From the IMG/VR virus record IMGVR_UViG_3300023082_000008, positions 64,001-126,020 of that record: a stretch of 62,020 bases of DNA; one strand, 5' to 3'. This document shows, in pieces, positions 49,050-57,737 of this stretch. The first letter of the stretch is position 1. The number at the start of each line of letters is the position of its first letter. The position numbers and the translations under genes were made by a program. This stretch comes from a virus. Under the pieces are notes generated by a model. The model worked only from the letters and a program-made list of their open reading frames with translations. It ran no database searches and was not told the origin of the DNA.

Positions 49050-52000
49050 CTACGTCAACCTACACGCCCACTCTCACTACTCAGTACTAGACGGTCACGC
49101 CACGGCAGACGAATATGCTGCTCGTGTTAGCGAACTGGACATGAAGTACCTTGCCACAACTGAGCACGGTACCCTGACAAGTCACCGAGACTTCCAGCGC
49201 ACTGCTGAGAAGAACGGACTTACGCCAATTCTAGGTGTTGAGGCGTACTGGACAGCAGACCGCTTCGACAGAACTTCCAAAGCCAAGCGTGCTGAGGGAG
49301 ATTCGGTATACAACCACGTCATCCTGCTCGCAGAAAACGCGGTAGGGCTAAAGAACCTACAGTACATTAACAAGGATTCACACCTTGCAGGATTCTACAA
49401 CAAGAACCGTACAGACAACACTGTGCTGCAAGAGTACAGCGAGGGCATCATCACGCTCTCGGGCTGCCTTAACTCTCCTATTGCCAAGGCTTTCGAGTAC
49501 GACAACCCACAAAAGGCTCGTTCACTAGCACTTGAATTCAAGGAAATCTTCGGGGACAACTTCTATATGGAAGTTCAGACCCACAACGGTGCTGAGATGA
49601 ACGGCAAGTTGTTGGCTTTGGCTGACGAACTCAAGATCAAGCCCGTCATCACCTGTGACTGCCACACCTCAAACGAGGAATTCCAGTGGGTTCAGGAAGC
49701 CCTTCTGTTGCTCAACACAAATCCCAAGAAGGCCACTGGTGTGGACTTTTCCAAGTCACAGCGTATGGACTTCTACGAGCGTATGAACTACCTGTACCCT
49801 GATCGCAAGATGACCTTTGAGCACCTAGAGTTATACCTCAAGGATTACGTCGATTTGCGTACAGAAATGGCTGCTCAGGGATTTGACCGTGAGGACTTGT
49901 TCGCAAACACGGTTGAGATTGCAGAGAAGATTGGTGACTACCCTTATCAGGAGGGTCTCGACCTGCTGCCACGACCAAACAACGGCAACCCCAACGTCAT
50001 TCTCAAGAACAACGCCTACGCAGGCCTACAGGCGCGCGGTATCTCCAAGACAAATTCCAAGTACATGGATCGTCTCAAGAGAGAACTGGACGTCATTACA
50101 GAGAAGGACTTTGGAACATACTTCCTTATTGTTGCTGACCTGATTGAGTGGGCCAAGGAACAGAAGATTCCTATGGGCTTCGGTCGTGGTTCGGCTGCTG
50201 GTTCTTTGGTGTGCTGGGCTCTGGGAATCACAGAAATTGACCCTATGCCATTCAACCTGCTATTTGAGCGATTCCTAGACGCAGAGCGTGACGATATCGT
50301 GGATATTGATATCGACATTGCTGATACGGAGCGCGGTAAGGTCAAGGAATACCTTGAGCGAAAGTTCACCAATGTTGGTCACCTGATGACATTCAGCATG
50401 ATGGACGGTAAGAGTCTCCTAAAGGACGCTGCACGCGTTTACAGTATTCCTTTGGGCGAGGTTAATGCTCTAACCAAATTGTTTGTTACATGGGAAGAGT
50501 ACTGCACGTCCAAGGCTACCGAGCATTTCCGCATGAAGTACCCTGAGGTCAAGGTGCTGGGAGATGCTCTGCGCGGACGTATCCGTACTCGTGGCGTTCA
50601 CGCTGGTGGATTCGTGCTGTCCAGCATTCCTCTTGAGGACGTTGTTCCTATTGAGTCTGCAACCAACAAGGATGATGCATCTAAGGATCGTATCCCTGTT
50701 GTGGCTATGGACAAAAAGGAAGCAGCCAAGGTTGGTCTGGTCAAGATCGACCTTCTGGGACTCAAGAACCTCGGCGTTATCTCAGAAGTTCAACGTCTCG
50801 TCAAGGAACGCTACAACCGTGACTTTGATATGTACGCAATCAAGCCTACAGACAAGGCTGTGTTGGCGTCGATCACCAAGGAAAATGCCTCTGGTATCTT
50901 CCAAGTGGATGGTAACGCATTCCGAAACATTCTGCCTGATTACCCAGTCAAGTCATTTGAGGACATTTACAACCTTACGGCTCTGATTCGTCCTGGTGCT
51001 GCAAACTCCGAGTTTGGTAAGCAGTACTACGATTTCAAGAATTCAGGCACCCGCACCAGCATCCACAAGGACGTGGACTGGATTACGTCAAAGACAGGCG
51101 GCGCGGTACTGTTTCAGGAGGACGTTATGCTCCTATGCCAGCACCTAGCAGGCATGACAGCGGGAGAGTCGAATAAGGTCCGTAAGACAATTGGTGACAA
51201 GGACAAGGAAGCACTTGATGAATGGCGCGAAGCATTCGTTGAGGGAGCCTCAGAAAAGATTGGCCATCAAAAGGCTGAAAGACTATGGAAGAACATTGAG
51301 GCTTCGGCTGATTACTCGTTCAACCTGTCTCACGCTGTGGCCTACTCCATGCTCACCTACATCACGGCGTACCTAAAGTTCTACTACCCGCTTGAGTACA
51401 GTCTTGCACTCATTAAGGTAGAAAAGGACACGGCCAAGAAGATTGAATACCTTTTGGATGCCAAGCGTCGTGACCTTACCGTCCGCATGCCACACGTCAA
51501 CGTGAGTGAGGCCGACCTGTCGATTAAGGAAGATTACATGATCTTCGGTCTGACGGACATCAAGGGCATTGGTGAGGCTGGTGCTCGCAAGATCATCGAG
51601 AAGCGTCCGTTTGAGTCGTGGGCTCAGTTCACAGAGGTGGCTGAGACGAAGTACAGCGGCATTCCAGCCAACGCTGTAAAGGCGTTGGACCTAGTGGGCG
51701 GCGGTGTTTTTGCAGACCACCCGCTGCGCGGAGACGAGTCTGAGTACTACTACGAATACCTCAACCTTCCATCTTTCGACACAACCAAGATGCCGCAGCA
51801 TGTCATTGACAGACTGCGCTCGGTGGACGAGTACGACGAAGAGGGAACATTCATGCTCATGGGCTTGGCTCAGAAGATTGAGCGAAAGAATGGCTGGGCT
51901 CGTGCTGACATTATTGACGGCACCGGCGCGGTGGGAATCTTTTTTGATCCAAAATATGAAATTGACAAGGGCAAGTTCTACATCTTCATGGTCCACAATA

Positions 52001-52326
52001 AGTCTATTGTTGAATTTATGGAATTGAGTGAATTAGATGAGATGCAGCGCACTATGAGTCTGTATCTGATGACAGATCAGTTTAGTCCTTTTGAGGGTTA
52101 CCGAGTCATGGCATTCAAGCCGCGTCAGACAAAGGCTGGTAAACTGATGGGTACGTTGATCGTTACAGATCAATACAAAAATCTGACGGGCATGCTTGTG
52201 TGGCCTAGAGAGTTCTCCAAGACCCACACGGTTGCTCAGCCTGGAGTAATTGTCGATCTAAGCATCGGCACAAAGTACGACAACGGTAAGGAAACCGTTT
52301 ATTTAGATAGAATTGGAGTAATGTAA
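49045..52326 (+). CDS. dnaE: DnaE-type DNA polymerase III alpha subunit, probable GTT start
   Basis: About 1,093 residues. PHP domain at the N-terminus (NLHAHSHYSVLDG, TTEHGTL), polymerase core with FGRGSAAGSLVCWALGI and the metal-binding aspartates in VDIDIDIADTERGK (about residue 415), GAANSEFG.., NLSHAVAYSML, a helix-hairpin-helix (GEAGARKIIEK), and a C-terminal OB fold ending at 52326. Class C polymerases synthesise the main strands. The frame extends upstream only through the HNH gene in a shadow frame. An AGAGGAG ribosome site (49030-49036) is 8 bases before GTT at 49045, giving M-N-Y-V-N-L-H-A-H, the normal family start. Confidence 0.9.
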   Translation, partial: VNYVNLHAHSHYSVLDGHATADEYAARVSELDMKYLATTEHGTLTSHRDFQRTAEKNGLTPILGVEAYWTADRFDRTSKAKRAEGDSVYNHVILLAENAVGLKNLQYINKDSHLAGFYNKNRTDNTVLQEYSEGIITLSGCLNSPIAKAFEYDNPQKARSLALEFKEIFGDNFYMEVQTHNGAEMNGKLLALADELKIKPVITCDCHTSNEEFQWVQEALLLLNTNPKKATGVDFSKSQRMDFYERMNYLYPDRKMTFEHLELYLKDYVDLRTEMAAQGFDREDLFANTVEIAEKIGDYPYQEGLDLLPRPNNGNPNVILKNNAYAGLQARGISKTNSKYMDRLKRELDVITEKDFGTYFLIVADLIEWAKEQKIPMGFGRGSAAGSLVCWALGITEIDPMPFNLLFERFLDAERDDIVDIDIDIADTERGKVKEYLERKFTNVGHLMTFSMMDGKSLLKDAARVYSIPLGEVNALTKLFVTWEEYCTSKATEHFRMKYPEVKVLGDALRGRIRTRGVHAGGFVLSSIPLEDVVPIESATNKDDASKDRIPVVAMDKKEAAKVGLVKIDLLGLKNLGVISEVQRLVKERYNRDFDMYAIKPTDKAVLASITKENASGIFQVDGNAFRNILPDYPVKSFEDIYNLTALIRPGAANSEFGKQYYDFKNSGTRTSIHKDVDWITSKTGGAVLFQEDVMLLCQHLAGMTAGESNKVRKTIGDKDKEALDEWREAFVEGASEKIGHQKAERLWKNIEASADYSFNLSHAVAYSMLTYITAYLKFYYPLEYSLALIKVEKDTAKKIEYLLDAKRRDLTVRMPHVNVSEADLSIKEDYMIFGLTDIKGIGEAGARKIIEKRPFESWAQFTEVAETKYSGIPANAVKALDLVGGGVFADHPLRGDESEYYYEYLNLPSFDTTKMPQHVIDRLRSVDEYDEEGTFMLMGLAQKIERKNGWARADIIDGTGAVGIFFDPKYEIDKGKFYIFMVHNKSIVEFMELSELDEMQRTMSLYLMTDQFSPFEGYRVMAFKPRQTKAGKLMGTLIVTDQYKNLTGMLVWPREFSKTHTVAQPGVIVDLSIGTKYDNGKETVYLDRIGVM

Positions 52327-52601
52327 TGGAAGAGTATGCAGACTATCTCGGACGCTTGATCGGACACGTCCTACTCAAAACCGGGCCGGTACTCATTGAG
52401 AAAGATCAATGGGAAGCAGGGCTACCGGAAGACATTCAAGGTGTCATGGTAGAAGACACACAAGAGGGATACCTCGTATTTTTAACAGATAAGGATTTCA
52501 CAAATGACACAGAAGACATTGATGGAAATGGTGAAGGAGTTTCACCAGACGTACAAACTGACGATGAATCAGACCCCGACGTTGAGAGTGCCAGCAACTG
52601 A
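52326..52601 (+). CDS. Hypothetical acidic protein, 91 aa
   Basis: 91 residues, acidic (EGVSPDVQTDDESDPDVES C-terminus). ATG overlaps the polymerase stop by one base (TAATG). Its last 98 bases overlap the MazG gene in another frame. Unknown function. It could be an acidic mimic or polymerase-associated factor, but nothing supports this specifically. Confidence 0.6.
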   Translation: MEEYADYLGRLIGHVLLKTGPVLIEKDQWEAGLPEDIQGVMVEDTQEGYLVFLTDKDFTNDTEDIDGNGEGVSPDVQTDDESDPDVESASN

Positions 52602-53073
52602 GCGTCAGATGCGCATTGACCTCATTATCGAGGAATTGGACGAACTTCAAACCGCTCTTGATGAAGAGGATATTGTGGAGGTAGCCGACGCACTGGCCGA
52701 CCTTCTTTATGTTGTGGCTGGCGCGGGGTTGGTATTCGGCATCGACCTTGACGCGGTATTGCAGGAGGTACATCGCTCTAATATGAGCAAGTTGCATCAT
52801 GAAACCAATCTTCCCATTTATCGTGAAGATGGTAAGGTTCTCAAGGGGGAGAATTTTTCCGAGCCTGACATTGGTTCTGTGCTGCATAAGCAGATGATGG
52901 ATCATGGTTTGGCAAATCGGCACATTCCAAAACCTAGAATTACTAGAAATGATATCAAGGTGGGAAAGATTTTAACTGGTGTTATCAGTGCTAACAAGAT
53001 TACAAACTCAGTACTTACGTTAAAGCCAGTCAACGGCACAGATGGAAAATGGAACCTTCGCGACATGGTATAA
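52504..53073 (+). CDS. mazG: MazG-like nucleotide pyrophosphohydrolase
   Basis: 189 residues. The MazG helical motif EELDELQTALDE and DIVEVADALADLLYVV (about residues 43-68) carries the E-x2-E ... E-x3-D metal-binding pattern. MazG removes pyrophosphate from (d)NTPs. The C-terminal part is an additional basic domain with ISANKITNSVLTLKP. AAGGA precedes the ATG by 8 bases. Ends in M-V-stop, inside the next promoter. Phage MazG has been proposed to affect ppGpp or to clean dNTP pools; here it is placed with polymerase and RecA-like protein. Confidence 0.85.
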   Translation: MTQKTLMEMVKEFHQTYKLTMNQTPTLRVPATERQMRIDLIIEELDELQTALDEEDIVEVADALADLLYVVAGAGLVFGIDLDAVLQEVHRSNMSKLHHETNLPIYREDGKVLKGENFSEPDIGSVLHKQMMDHGLANRHIPKPRITRNDIKVGKILTGVISANKITNSVLTLKPVNGTDGKWNLRDMV

Positions 53074-53074
53074 T
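53066..53074 (+). promoter_or_regulatory. Extended -10 promoter sharing bases with the MazG stop codon
   Basis: TGG-TATAAT, with the MazG stop (ATG-GTA-TAA) inside it, ends 6 bases before the ATG at 53081. Confidence 0.72.
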
Positions 53075-53080
53075 TGGTTT

Positions 53081-54079
53081 ATGCCAACAATGAATGAAAT
53101 CCTTGCTTCTCTGGACAAGGACACACAAAAGAGTATCCAGATTGCATCAAAGGTAGAAGTCCGCCGCCTGCCCAACCCGTCTATCGGTATCACAAAAGAA
53201 CTGAGAGGCGGGTTGCGGTTTGGTGGCGTACACCTGTTTTGGGGGCCAACCGGCTCCGGTAAGACACTGAACGCTTACGAGACGCTAGCCTTGGCCCAAA
53301 AGATGGGCTATACGTGCGCTCTGGTAGATTCAGAAACAGCGTTTACAAATGAGTGGGCAAGTGAATTAGGAATTAATACTGAGGAACTAGCAATCATCAC
53401 AACGAAATCCATGGAACTAGCAACAAACCAAGTAATGAAACTTTTGAAGGCTGGCGTAGATGTTGTTTTGATTGATTCTGTGTCAGAACTCACACCTCCC
53501 GGTGAGTTTGAGAAGGATTCGGGGGAATTGAAGGAAATGAGTGGCGTCGGAGCCATTGGAGCACAGGCTCGTGGTATCCGCGCAATGCTAGGAAAGATCA
53601 CGAACGTGCTGGGAGACTCCCTCGTTCTGATGATTAGCCAGCAGACCACGGAGATTACGCAAAACGGCGGTATCCAGAAGCCACAGGGCGGTAACCGCAT
53701 GGCTCACGTAGCCTCTACCTCCATTAAGTTCGGATCACCCATGGCTGAGAAGAACCGAAAGATGGGCGATGTAACAGAGGGAGACTTGATTTTCCAAAAG
53801 GTTACCGGTCGTCCTGTCAACTGGCAGATCACCAAGGAACGTGGCCCCGGAATGCACGCAAAGGGAAACTACGATATCTACTTTGCTGGTGATTTTGTGG
53901 GAATTGATAAGGTGGGTGAACTTGTTGACTATGGTATCCACTACGGCATTATTGCCAAGGGTGGATCGTGGCTGACTATTTACGATCACCGCGTACAGGG
54001 TCGTGACAACGCTATCAAGTATGTTCGTGAGAACAAGGAAGTCCAAGACACGTTGGAGGCTGAACTCCTTGCCAAGTAA
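53081..54079 (+). CDS. RecA-like recombinase/ATPase
   Basis: 332 residues. Walker A GPTGSGKT (about residue 50), ALVDSETAF, Walker B VVLIDSVSEL (about 128), and the RecA-like LMISQQTTE strand (about 187). Ends with a basic helical C-terminus. RecA proteins pair homologous DNA; phage RecA-like proteins also help join replication forks. Walker A lacks the typical S-SGKTT but has an equivalent. Leaderless start behind TATAAT. Not certain whether it is a strand exchange enzyme or a RadA/UvsX-like paralog. Confidence 0.85.
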   Translation: MPTMNEILASLDKDTQKSIQIASKVEVRRLPNPSIGITKELRGGLRFGGVHLFWGPTGSGKTLNAYETLALAQKMGYTCALVDSETAFTNEWASELGINTEELAIITTKSMELATNQVMKLLKAGVDVVLIDSVSELTPPGEFEKDSGELKEMSGVGAIGAQARGIRAMLGKITNVLGDSLVLMISQQTTEITQNGGIQKPQGGNRMAHVASTSIKFGSPMAEKNRKMGDVTEGDLIFQKVTGRPVNWQITKERGPGMHAKGNYDIYFAGDFVGIDKVGELVDYGIHYGIIAKGGSWLTIYDHRVQGRDNAIKYVRENKEVQDTLEAELLAK

Positions 54080-54266
54080 GTTTTTCAGATATCTCGATGG
54101 TATGGAGGGACTTCCTTCCACGCCAAAGCAAGAGGCAGAAGGCTTATTCGAATGTTCGAATGGCTGTTTTTCATCCACGACTACCGCAGTTGTTCAGGGT
54201 AATTTTGTCTACTTCACATGCCCTAATGGCCACGAGAATAAGGAGCCATATAATGGATTACAATAA
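54069..54266 (+). CDS. Small zinc-ribbon-like protein, 65 aa
   Basis: 65 residues with cysteine pairs CSNGC and CPNGHE about 23 residues apart. Start TTG at 54069, about 9 bases after GGAGG and overlapping the RecA-like gene by 11 bases. ATG at 54102 is an alternative (54 aa). Unknown function; the ribbon could mediate DNA contact. Confidence 0.62.
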   Translation: MPSKFFRYLDGMEGLPSTPKQEAEGLFECSNGCFSSTTTAVVQGNFVYFTCPNGHENKEPYNGLQ

Positions 54267-54579
54267 GTTGGAAATCGCTGAGGCCAAGCACATCGGTGCA
54301 ACGCCTCACCCGAACAGCGGGCGGGGTACAAAGAAGGGTGACGCAAGTTACCCCGGAATCACCATTGATTTTAAATTTGGAGAAAAGTCATTCTCATTCA
54401 ATAAGGACGTTTGGCGAAAGATTTGTTCAGACGCACACTCAAATCATCAAAGCCCCGCTATTGCTATCGTAATGGGCGCTCGGGACGAGCCCAAGACTAG
54501 ACTCTGGGTGATTGACGACGGACTCTTTCAAGAAATGCGAGAACTATGGGAAGAGCATAACAGGGAGTTTATTCAGTGA
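54253..54579 (+). CDS. Probable PD-(D/E)XK-type nuclease, 108 aa
   Basis: 108 residues. Pattern EIAEAKHIGATPHPNSGRGTKKGDA then ITIDFKFGEKSF, i.e. E..., GRGT, KGD and DFK, follows the restriction-endonuclease-like core of small resolvases and VRR-NUC-like nucleases. It could be a Holliday junction resolvase or nuclease. ATG 54253 has AAGGAG 6 bases upstream. Placed with RecA-like protein, Cas4-like exonuclease and RuvC-like resolvase, so a recombination role is likely. Confidence 0.68.
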   Translation: MDYNKLEIAEAKHIGATPHPNSGRGTKKGDASYPGITIDFKFGEKSFSFNKDVWRKICSDAHSNHQSPAIAIVMGARDEPKTRLWVIDDGLFQEMRELWEEHNREFIQ

Positions 54580-54896
54580 AGTTTGTAAAGAAACCAATCG
54601 AGGTAGAGGCAATTCGCTTTACTTACCTGTCTGGAGACGAAATTGCCGAATGGGCAAAAGATGACAAAGGTGATCAAAAGTTCAATTGGGGTTATGATGA
54701 AGGACCAGAGGGAGACCTTTGGGGGCAAATCTATATTGACCACAGTGACACATGGGCACCAGTACAGCCTGGAGAATGGGTTGTTAAGGATGTTAAGGGT
54801 GCCTACTATCCTTGCGATAATGAGGTCTTTCGTGAGGGCCACGATCCAAAGCCTGAGACTCTGGGCGGTATTACGGAAGGAGAATGGACTAAATGA
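54576..54896 (+). CDS. Conserved phage protein (PGDYG/PGEWVV type), 106 aa
   Basis: 106 residues starting MKFVKKPIEVEAIRF and containing PGEWVVKDVKGAYYPC, which matches a small, widespread phage protein with the pattern KKP..VEA and G(D/E)W(V/I)V..GE.YPC. Its function is unknown. GTG start overlaps the previous stop (GTGA). The recognition is of the family pattern, not of a function. Confidence 0.76.
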   Translation: MKFVKKPIEVEAIRFTYLSGDEIAEWAKDDKGDQKFNWGYDEGPEGDLWGQIYIDHSDTWAPVQPGEWVVKDVKGAYYPCDNEVFREGHDPKPETLGGITEGEWTK

Positions 54897-55243
54897 TTGA
54901 TGAAGAAATTAGTGAAAATGAACCGGCGGTAAAGGCACTAAAGGCTATTGATTTTATTCAGACGGCTAAGGATTTCATTGATGACCCTGACTTTACTGAC
55001 TGCGTTGACATGGCCCTAACCCTAATCGTAAATCCAGATGCAGCATCAGTTAGAACGAGTCAACTAATCGTTAAACTGGAGGCTTACGCCTTAATTTTTC
55101 GTCTAGGATTTGCTTCTCACATGGGAATTGCGTCGATCAAGAACTCCGCACGCAAAAATATGTACAAGGAACTTTATCAGGGGCTAGATAAACTAGCCGA
55201 TTCTCTAAAATATATGGTCAAGAATTGGAATGATTTTCAGTGA
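54893..55243 (+). CDS. Hypothetical helical protein, 116 aa
   Basis: 116 residues, almost all helical (KALKAIDFIQTAKDFIDDPDF, SVRTSQLIVKLEAYALIF, YQGLDKLADSLKYMVKN). No family recognised. It overlaps neighbours by 4 bases on both sides; GGAG precedes the ATG. Its location between the PGDYG-like gene and the Cas4-like nuclease suggests a role with recombination proteins, but this is positional only. Confidence 0.66.
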   Translation: MIDEEISENEPAVKALKAIDFIQTAKDFIDDPDFTDCVDMALTLIVNPDAASVRTSQLIVKLEAYALIFRLGFASHMGIASIKNSARKNMYKELYQGLDKLADSLKYMVKNWNDFQ

Positions 55244-56019
55244 GTAAGTTGGAGGTAAGCATTCCAATTAGCGACGAGTATTTTAATTTTGATGTGGCTG
55301 GTCTAGGAGATAAACTAGAGGCCGCATATCTTGAACTTGGATATAAGAACACGGGCAAAGCAAAGATTTCATTTGCTCCATCATCTCTCGGGTATGGATC
55401 GGGCAGGTGTGCTCGTAACTGGTATTACAAGTTGACCGGTGGAATCGAACAGAAGGACGACGTAGACGCTCTACAGATTTCAAACATGGAAAATGGCACA
55501 GAGACACACGCTCGTATTCAAAGGATTTTTGAAATCTCAGGCACGTTGATTGAGGCCGAGAGAGAACTTAACACAATGGAAGACAAGGCTCTTCCTCCAA
55601 TTCGTGGTTTTGTTGACTTGATTGTTGATTGGAACGGCGAGGCGGTAGGGGAAATCAAAACAACAAAACAGGAAGCCTTCACTCTAAGAAAGGCAGAGGG
55701 CAAGCCTCTTGACTATCACGTCATTCAGTTGCTCATCTATATGCGTATTCTTGGAATCAACCGAGGCTTTATTCTGTACGAAAATAAGAATACAGGTGAG
55801 TGGCTCATCTTCCCAGTGATGATGACACCTGAGAACGAGCGAATTATCGAGGAGGCATTCGAATGGATGCGAGTCACTTATCAGTCTTATCAAGAAGAGC
55901 AGTTGCCAATGCGCCCATTCGAAAAAAGTTCCAAAGAATGTCTTTATTGCCCGTTCAAGAAATTTTGCTGGAAGGACGAGGCCGGGGTCAACCCCTTGCC
56001 GATTCTGCAAATTACATGA
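55240..56019 (+). CDS. Cas4/RecB-like PD-(D/E)XK exonuclease
   Basis: 259 residues. N-terminal cysteine (GRCARNWYY), GxxxH-like ENGTETHARIQ, the active-site strands IRGFVDLIVD and GEIKTTK (D ... E-x-K, about residues 124-147), QLLIYMR, and a C-terminal cluster ECLYCPFKKFCW. One N-terminal and three C-terminal cysteines fit a [4Fe-4S] cluster, as in Cas4 and AddB. These enzymes degrade DNA ends during recombination. No CRISPR array is visible, so it is a phage recombination nuclease. GTG start overlaps the previous stop. Confidence 0.87.
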   Translation: MSKLEVSIPISDEYFNFDVAGLGDKLEAAYLELGYKNTGKAKISFAPSSLGYGSGRCARNWYYKLTGGIEQKDDVDALQISNMENGTETHARIQRIFEISGTLIEAERELNTMEDKALPPIRGFVDLIVDWNGEAVGEIKTTKQEAFTLRKAEGKPLDYHVIQLLIYMRILGINRGFILYENKNTGEWLIFPVMMTPENERIIEEAFEWMRVTYQSYQEEQLPMRPFEKSSKECLYCPFKKFCWKDEAGVNPLPILQIT

Positions 56020-56315
56020 TAGAGGAAACGAGGGTCTGTGCAAAGGATGACTGCGATGTCGTCTTCAAGCCAAAATCCCACAATCAGTGCTATTGCTCTA
56101 AGGCACATCAAAAGATTGAAACTAATCGCAAAATCATGGTCAAGTACTATGAGAAAAAAAGTAGGCTCAAAGGCGATACAAGGATTTGCAACGTATGCAA
56201 CACTACAGAATTAAGTCAATATAATCCGAGTTTAATATGTCGCAGTTGTGAAGTTAAGGCCAGGGAATTAAGGGATCAAAAGGCTCTTGACGAATTGGGT
56301 AAATTTCTAGTATGA
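56016..56315 (+). CDS. Small zinc-finger protein, 99 aa
   Basis: 99 residues with repeated cysteine pairs: CAKDDC, CYCS, CNVCN and CRSC, each about 10-25 residues apart, so two zinc-binding modules. The rest is basic and helical. ATG overlaps the exonuclease stop (ATGA). Unknown; could be a DNA- or RNA-binding accessory for the neighbouring nucleases. Confidence 0.7.
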   Translation: MIEETRVCAKDDCDVVFKPKSHNQCYCSKAHQKIETNRKIMVKYYEKKSRLKGDTRICNVCNTTELSQYNPSLICRSCEVKARELRDQKALDELGKFLV

Positions 56316-56875
56316 GAGACTGGTCGCAAGTGAAAAAGGTAGCAGGCAAGATCGTTATGGGCTTGGACATTAGCACCAAGTCCATCGCTTTTGCAATCTT
56401 TGACGAGGGAAAGCCGGTACGATGCGGAGAAATCTTCCTCAACGGAGCAGACGAGTACGAACGTGCGCAGGATGCCCGCCTTAAGGTGACAGCCCTTGCA
56501 CAGGCTGGTATACTTAAGGCTGACTACATCGCCATTGAGCGAGCAGTATTTGTAAACAATATGAGCGTGGCTTTGAAATTGGCCACCGTGTTCGGCGCGG
56601 TGGTGGGAAGTTTGCCCGGTAAGGTGTACGGTTTCACTCCCCTAGAGTGGCAAAGTGGCATTGGCAATCCTTCTTACAAAAAGAAGGATAAAGACGCTTT
56701 CAAGTTGGCTCATCCCGACAAGTCAGAAACATGGTACAAGGCTCAGATCAGAGAGATTCGCAAGCAAAAAACTTTGGCTTTTGCTCGTCAGTACTTTTTG
56801 ATCGACAGCGACTCCGATAATGTTGGTGACGCTATTGGTGTCGCTTATTTCTGCGTCTTGGAGAAAGTGCTGTGA
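56312..56875 (+). CDS. RuvC-like Holliday junction resolvase
   Basis: 187 residues with the RNase H-fold catalytic residues of RuvC: MGLDISTKS (first Asp, about residue 18), IAIERAVF (Glu, about 75) and NVGDAIGVA (last Asp, about 173). RuvC-like resolvases cut four-way junctions and in phages make branched DNA packageable. ATG overlaps the previous stop. Immediately followed by two tiny genes in ATGA/GTGA overlap. Confidence 0.88.
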   Translation: MRDWSQVKKVAGKIVMGLDISTKSIAFAIFDEGKPVRCGEIFLNGADEYERAQDARLKVTALAQAGILKADYIAIERAVFVNNMSVALKLATVFGAVVGSLPGKVYGFTPLEWQSGIGNPSYKKKDKDAFKLAHPDKSETWYKAQIREIRKQKTLAFARQYFLIDSDSDNVGDAIGVAYFCVLEKVL

Positions 56876-57018
56876 GTAAGCATAGAAGGCTATCTAGACG
56901 CAAGTGTCTGCACCATAATCACCGTACCGGCCAGACTTGGATTCATCAGTTCATGATCAATGTAGGAATGAACAAGAAGTTGTGGTGCGAACGGTGTGGT
57001 AAGGTGTGGATTATATGA
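56872..57018 (+). CDS. Tiny zinc-ribbon-like protein, 48 aa
   Basis: 48 residues from GTG 56872, which overlaps the RuvC-like stop (GTGA). It is basic (SKHRRLSRRKCLHHNHR) with a C-terminal cysteine pair CERCGK and a C..HH at the start, a plausible small zinc module. Its stop overlaps the next ATG (ATGA). The perfect overlaps on both sides support it despite the size. Function unknown. Confidence 0.62.
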   Translation: MSKHRRLSRRKCLHHNHRTGQTWIHQFMINVGMNKKLWCERCGKVWII

Positions 57019-57161
57019 AAGGCCGCTGGTACACTAGTCAGCAATGGTTGGAGCGAAGATTGTACCGAGACGGAAAAACCGTCCAGCAGATTGCAGATGA
57101 GTGTGGAGTCAGCAAGGTAGTTGTGTACAAGTACATAAAGCGTTTTGGAATCCGTACTTAA
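57015..57161 (+). CDS. Tiny helix-turn-helix protein, 48 aa
   Basis: 48 residues, with KTVQQIADECGVSKVVVYKY (about residues 21-40) matching a classical helix-turn-helix (A-x3-G-V-S near the turn). Basic flanks (WLERRLYRDG, IKRFGIRT). Overlaps the upstream gene by 4 bases. It is likely a DNA-binding regulator or an inverted-repeat-binding recruit for the resolvase. Only 48 residues, so it could be one subunit of a dimeric regulator. Real because of the strong motif and overlap. Confidence 0.72.
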   Translation: MKGRWYTSQQWLERRLYRDGKTVQQIADECGVSKVVVYKYIKRFGIRT

Positions 57162-57170
57162 CAAAATCTG

Positions 57171-57179
57171 TGCTATACT
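57171..57179 (+). promoter_or_regulatory. Extended -10 promoter for an HNH gene
   Basis: TGC-TATACT ends 6 bases before the ATG at 57186. Confidence 0.68.
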
Positions 57180-57185
57180 TTGTTT

Positions 57186-57737
57186 ATGACAGGTAAGCCT
57201 CAGCCACCACGCACTAGTGTTGGAGAAAAGTTTGGACAATGGACTGTCGTTGATCCCGGTCCCATTTATTCAAATGGCAGCCAGAACCGAAAGGTATCTT
57301 GTGTTTGCTCATGTGGGGAGAGTGGTCTACCCATGGAGGCGACCTTGCTAGATGGTCGTTCTGTTAGATGCAAGTTGTGCAAGCAACTTCGTCACGGATC
57401 AACTTTGATTAAGGAAAACACTGGTTGGCGAGTTCACATGTACAAATATGTGTATAGTGCACAGAAGAGAAAGATTGATTGGGAGTTAAGCATTGATCAG
57501 TTCATGTCTCTTTGCCAGAGCGACTGCAACTATTGTGGAGCAACGCCGGTACAGCGAGTGATGAACCGTCATACGATTAATGCGAATGGTATCGACCGCG
57601 TAGATTCCGACAAGGGATACGTTGTCGGAAATACAGTACCGTCTTGTGGTCTGTGTAACAAGATGAAGATGAAACTTACTAGGGAAGAGTTCCTAGAGCA
57701 CATTGAGAAAATTTACAGATTTGGAATTAGAACATGA
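57186..57737 (+). CDS. HNH endonuclease with zinc ribbon, 183 aa
   Basis: 183 residues. N-terminal part with CVCSCGESG and CKLCKQ zinc knuckles; C-terminal HNH core NYCGATPV..NGIDRVDSDKGYVV..PSCGLCNKMKMKL, typical of phage HNH with N-x-I-D-R-V. The catalytic motif is complete. It has its own leaderless promoter, like the HNH genes at 14228, 41960 and 61506. Start at 57186 rather than the in-frame TTG at 57180, which is in the spacer. Confidence 0.86.
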   Translation: MTGKPQPPRTSVGEKFGQWTVVDPGPIYSNGSQNRKVSCVCSCGESGLPMEATLLDGRSVRCKLCKQLRHGSTLIKENTGWRVHMYKYVYSAQKRKIDWELSIDQFMSLCQSDCNYCGATPVQRVMNRHTINANGIDRVDSDKGYVVGNTVPSCGLCNKMKMKLTREEFLEHIEKIYRFGIRT

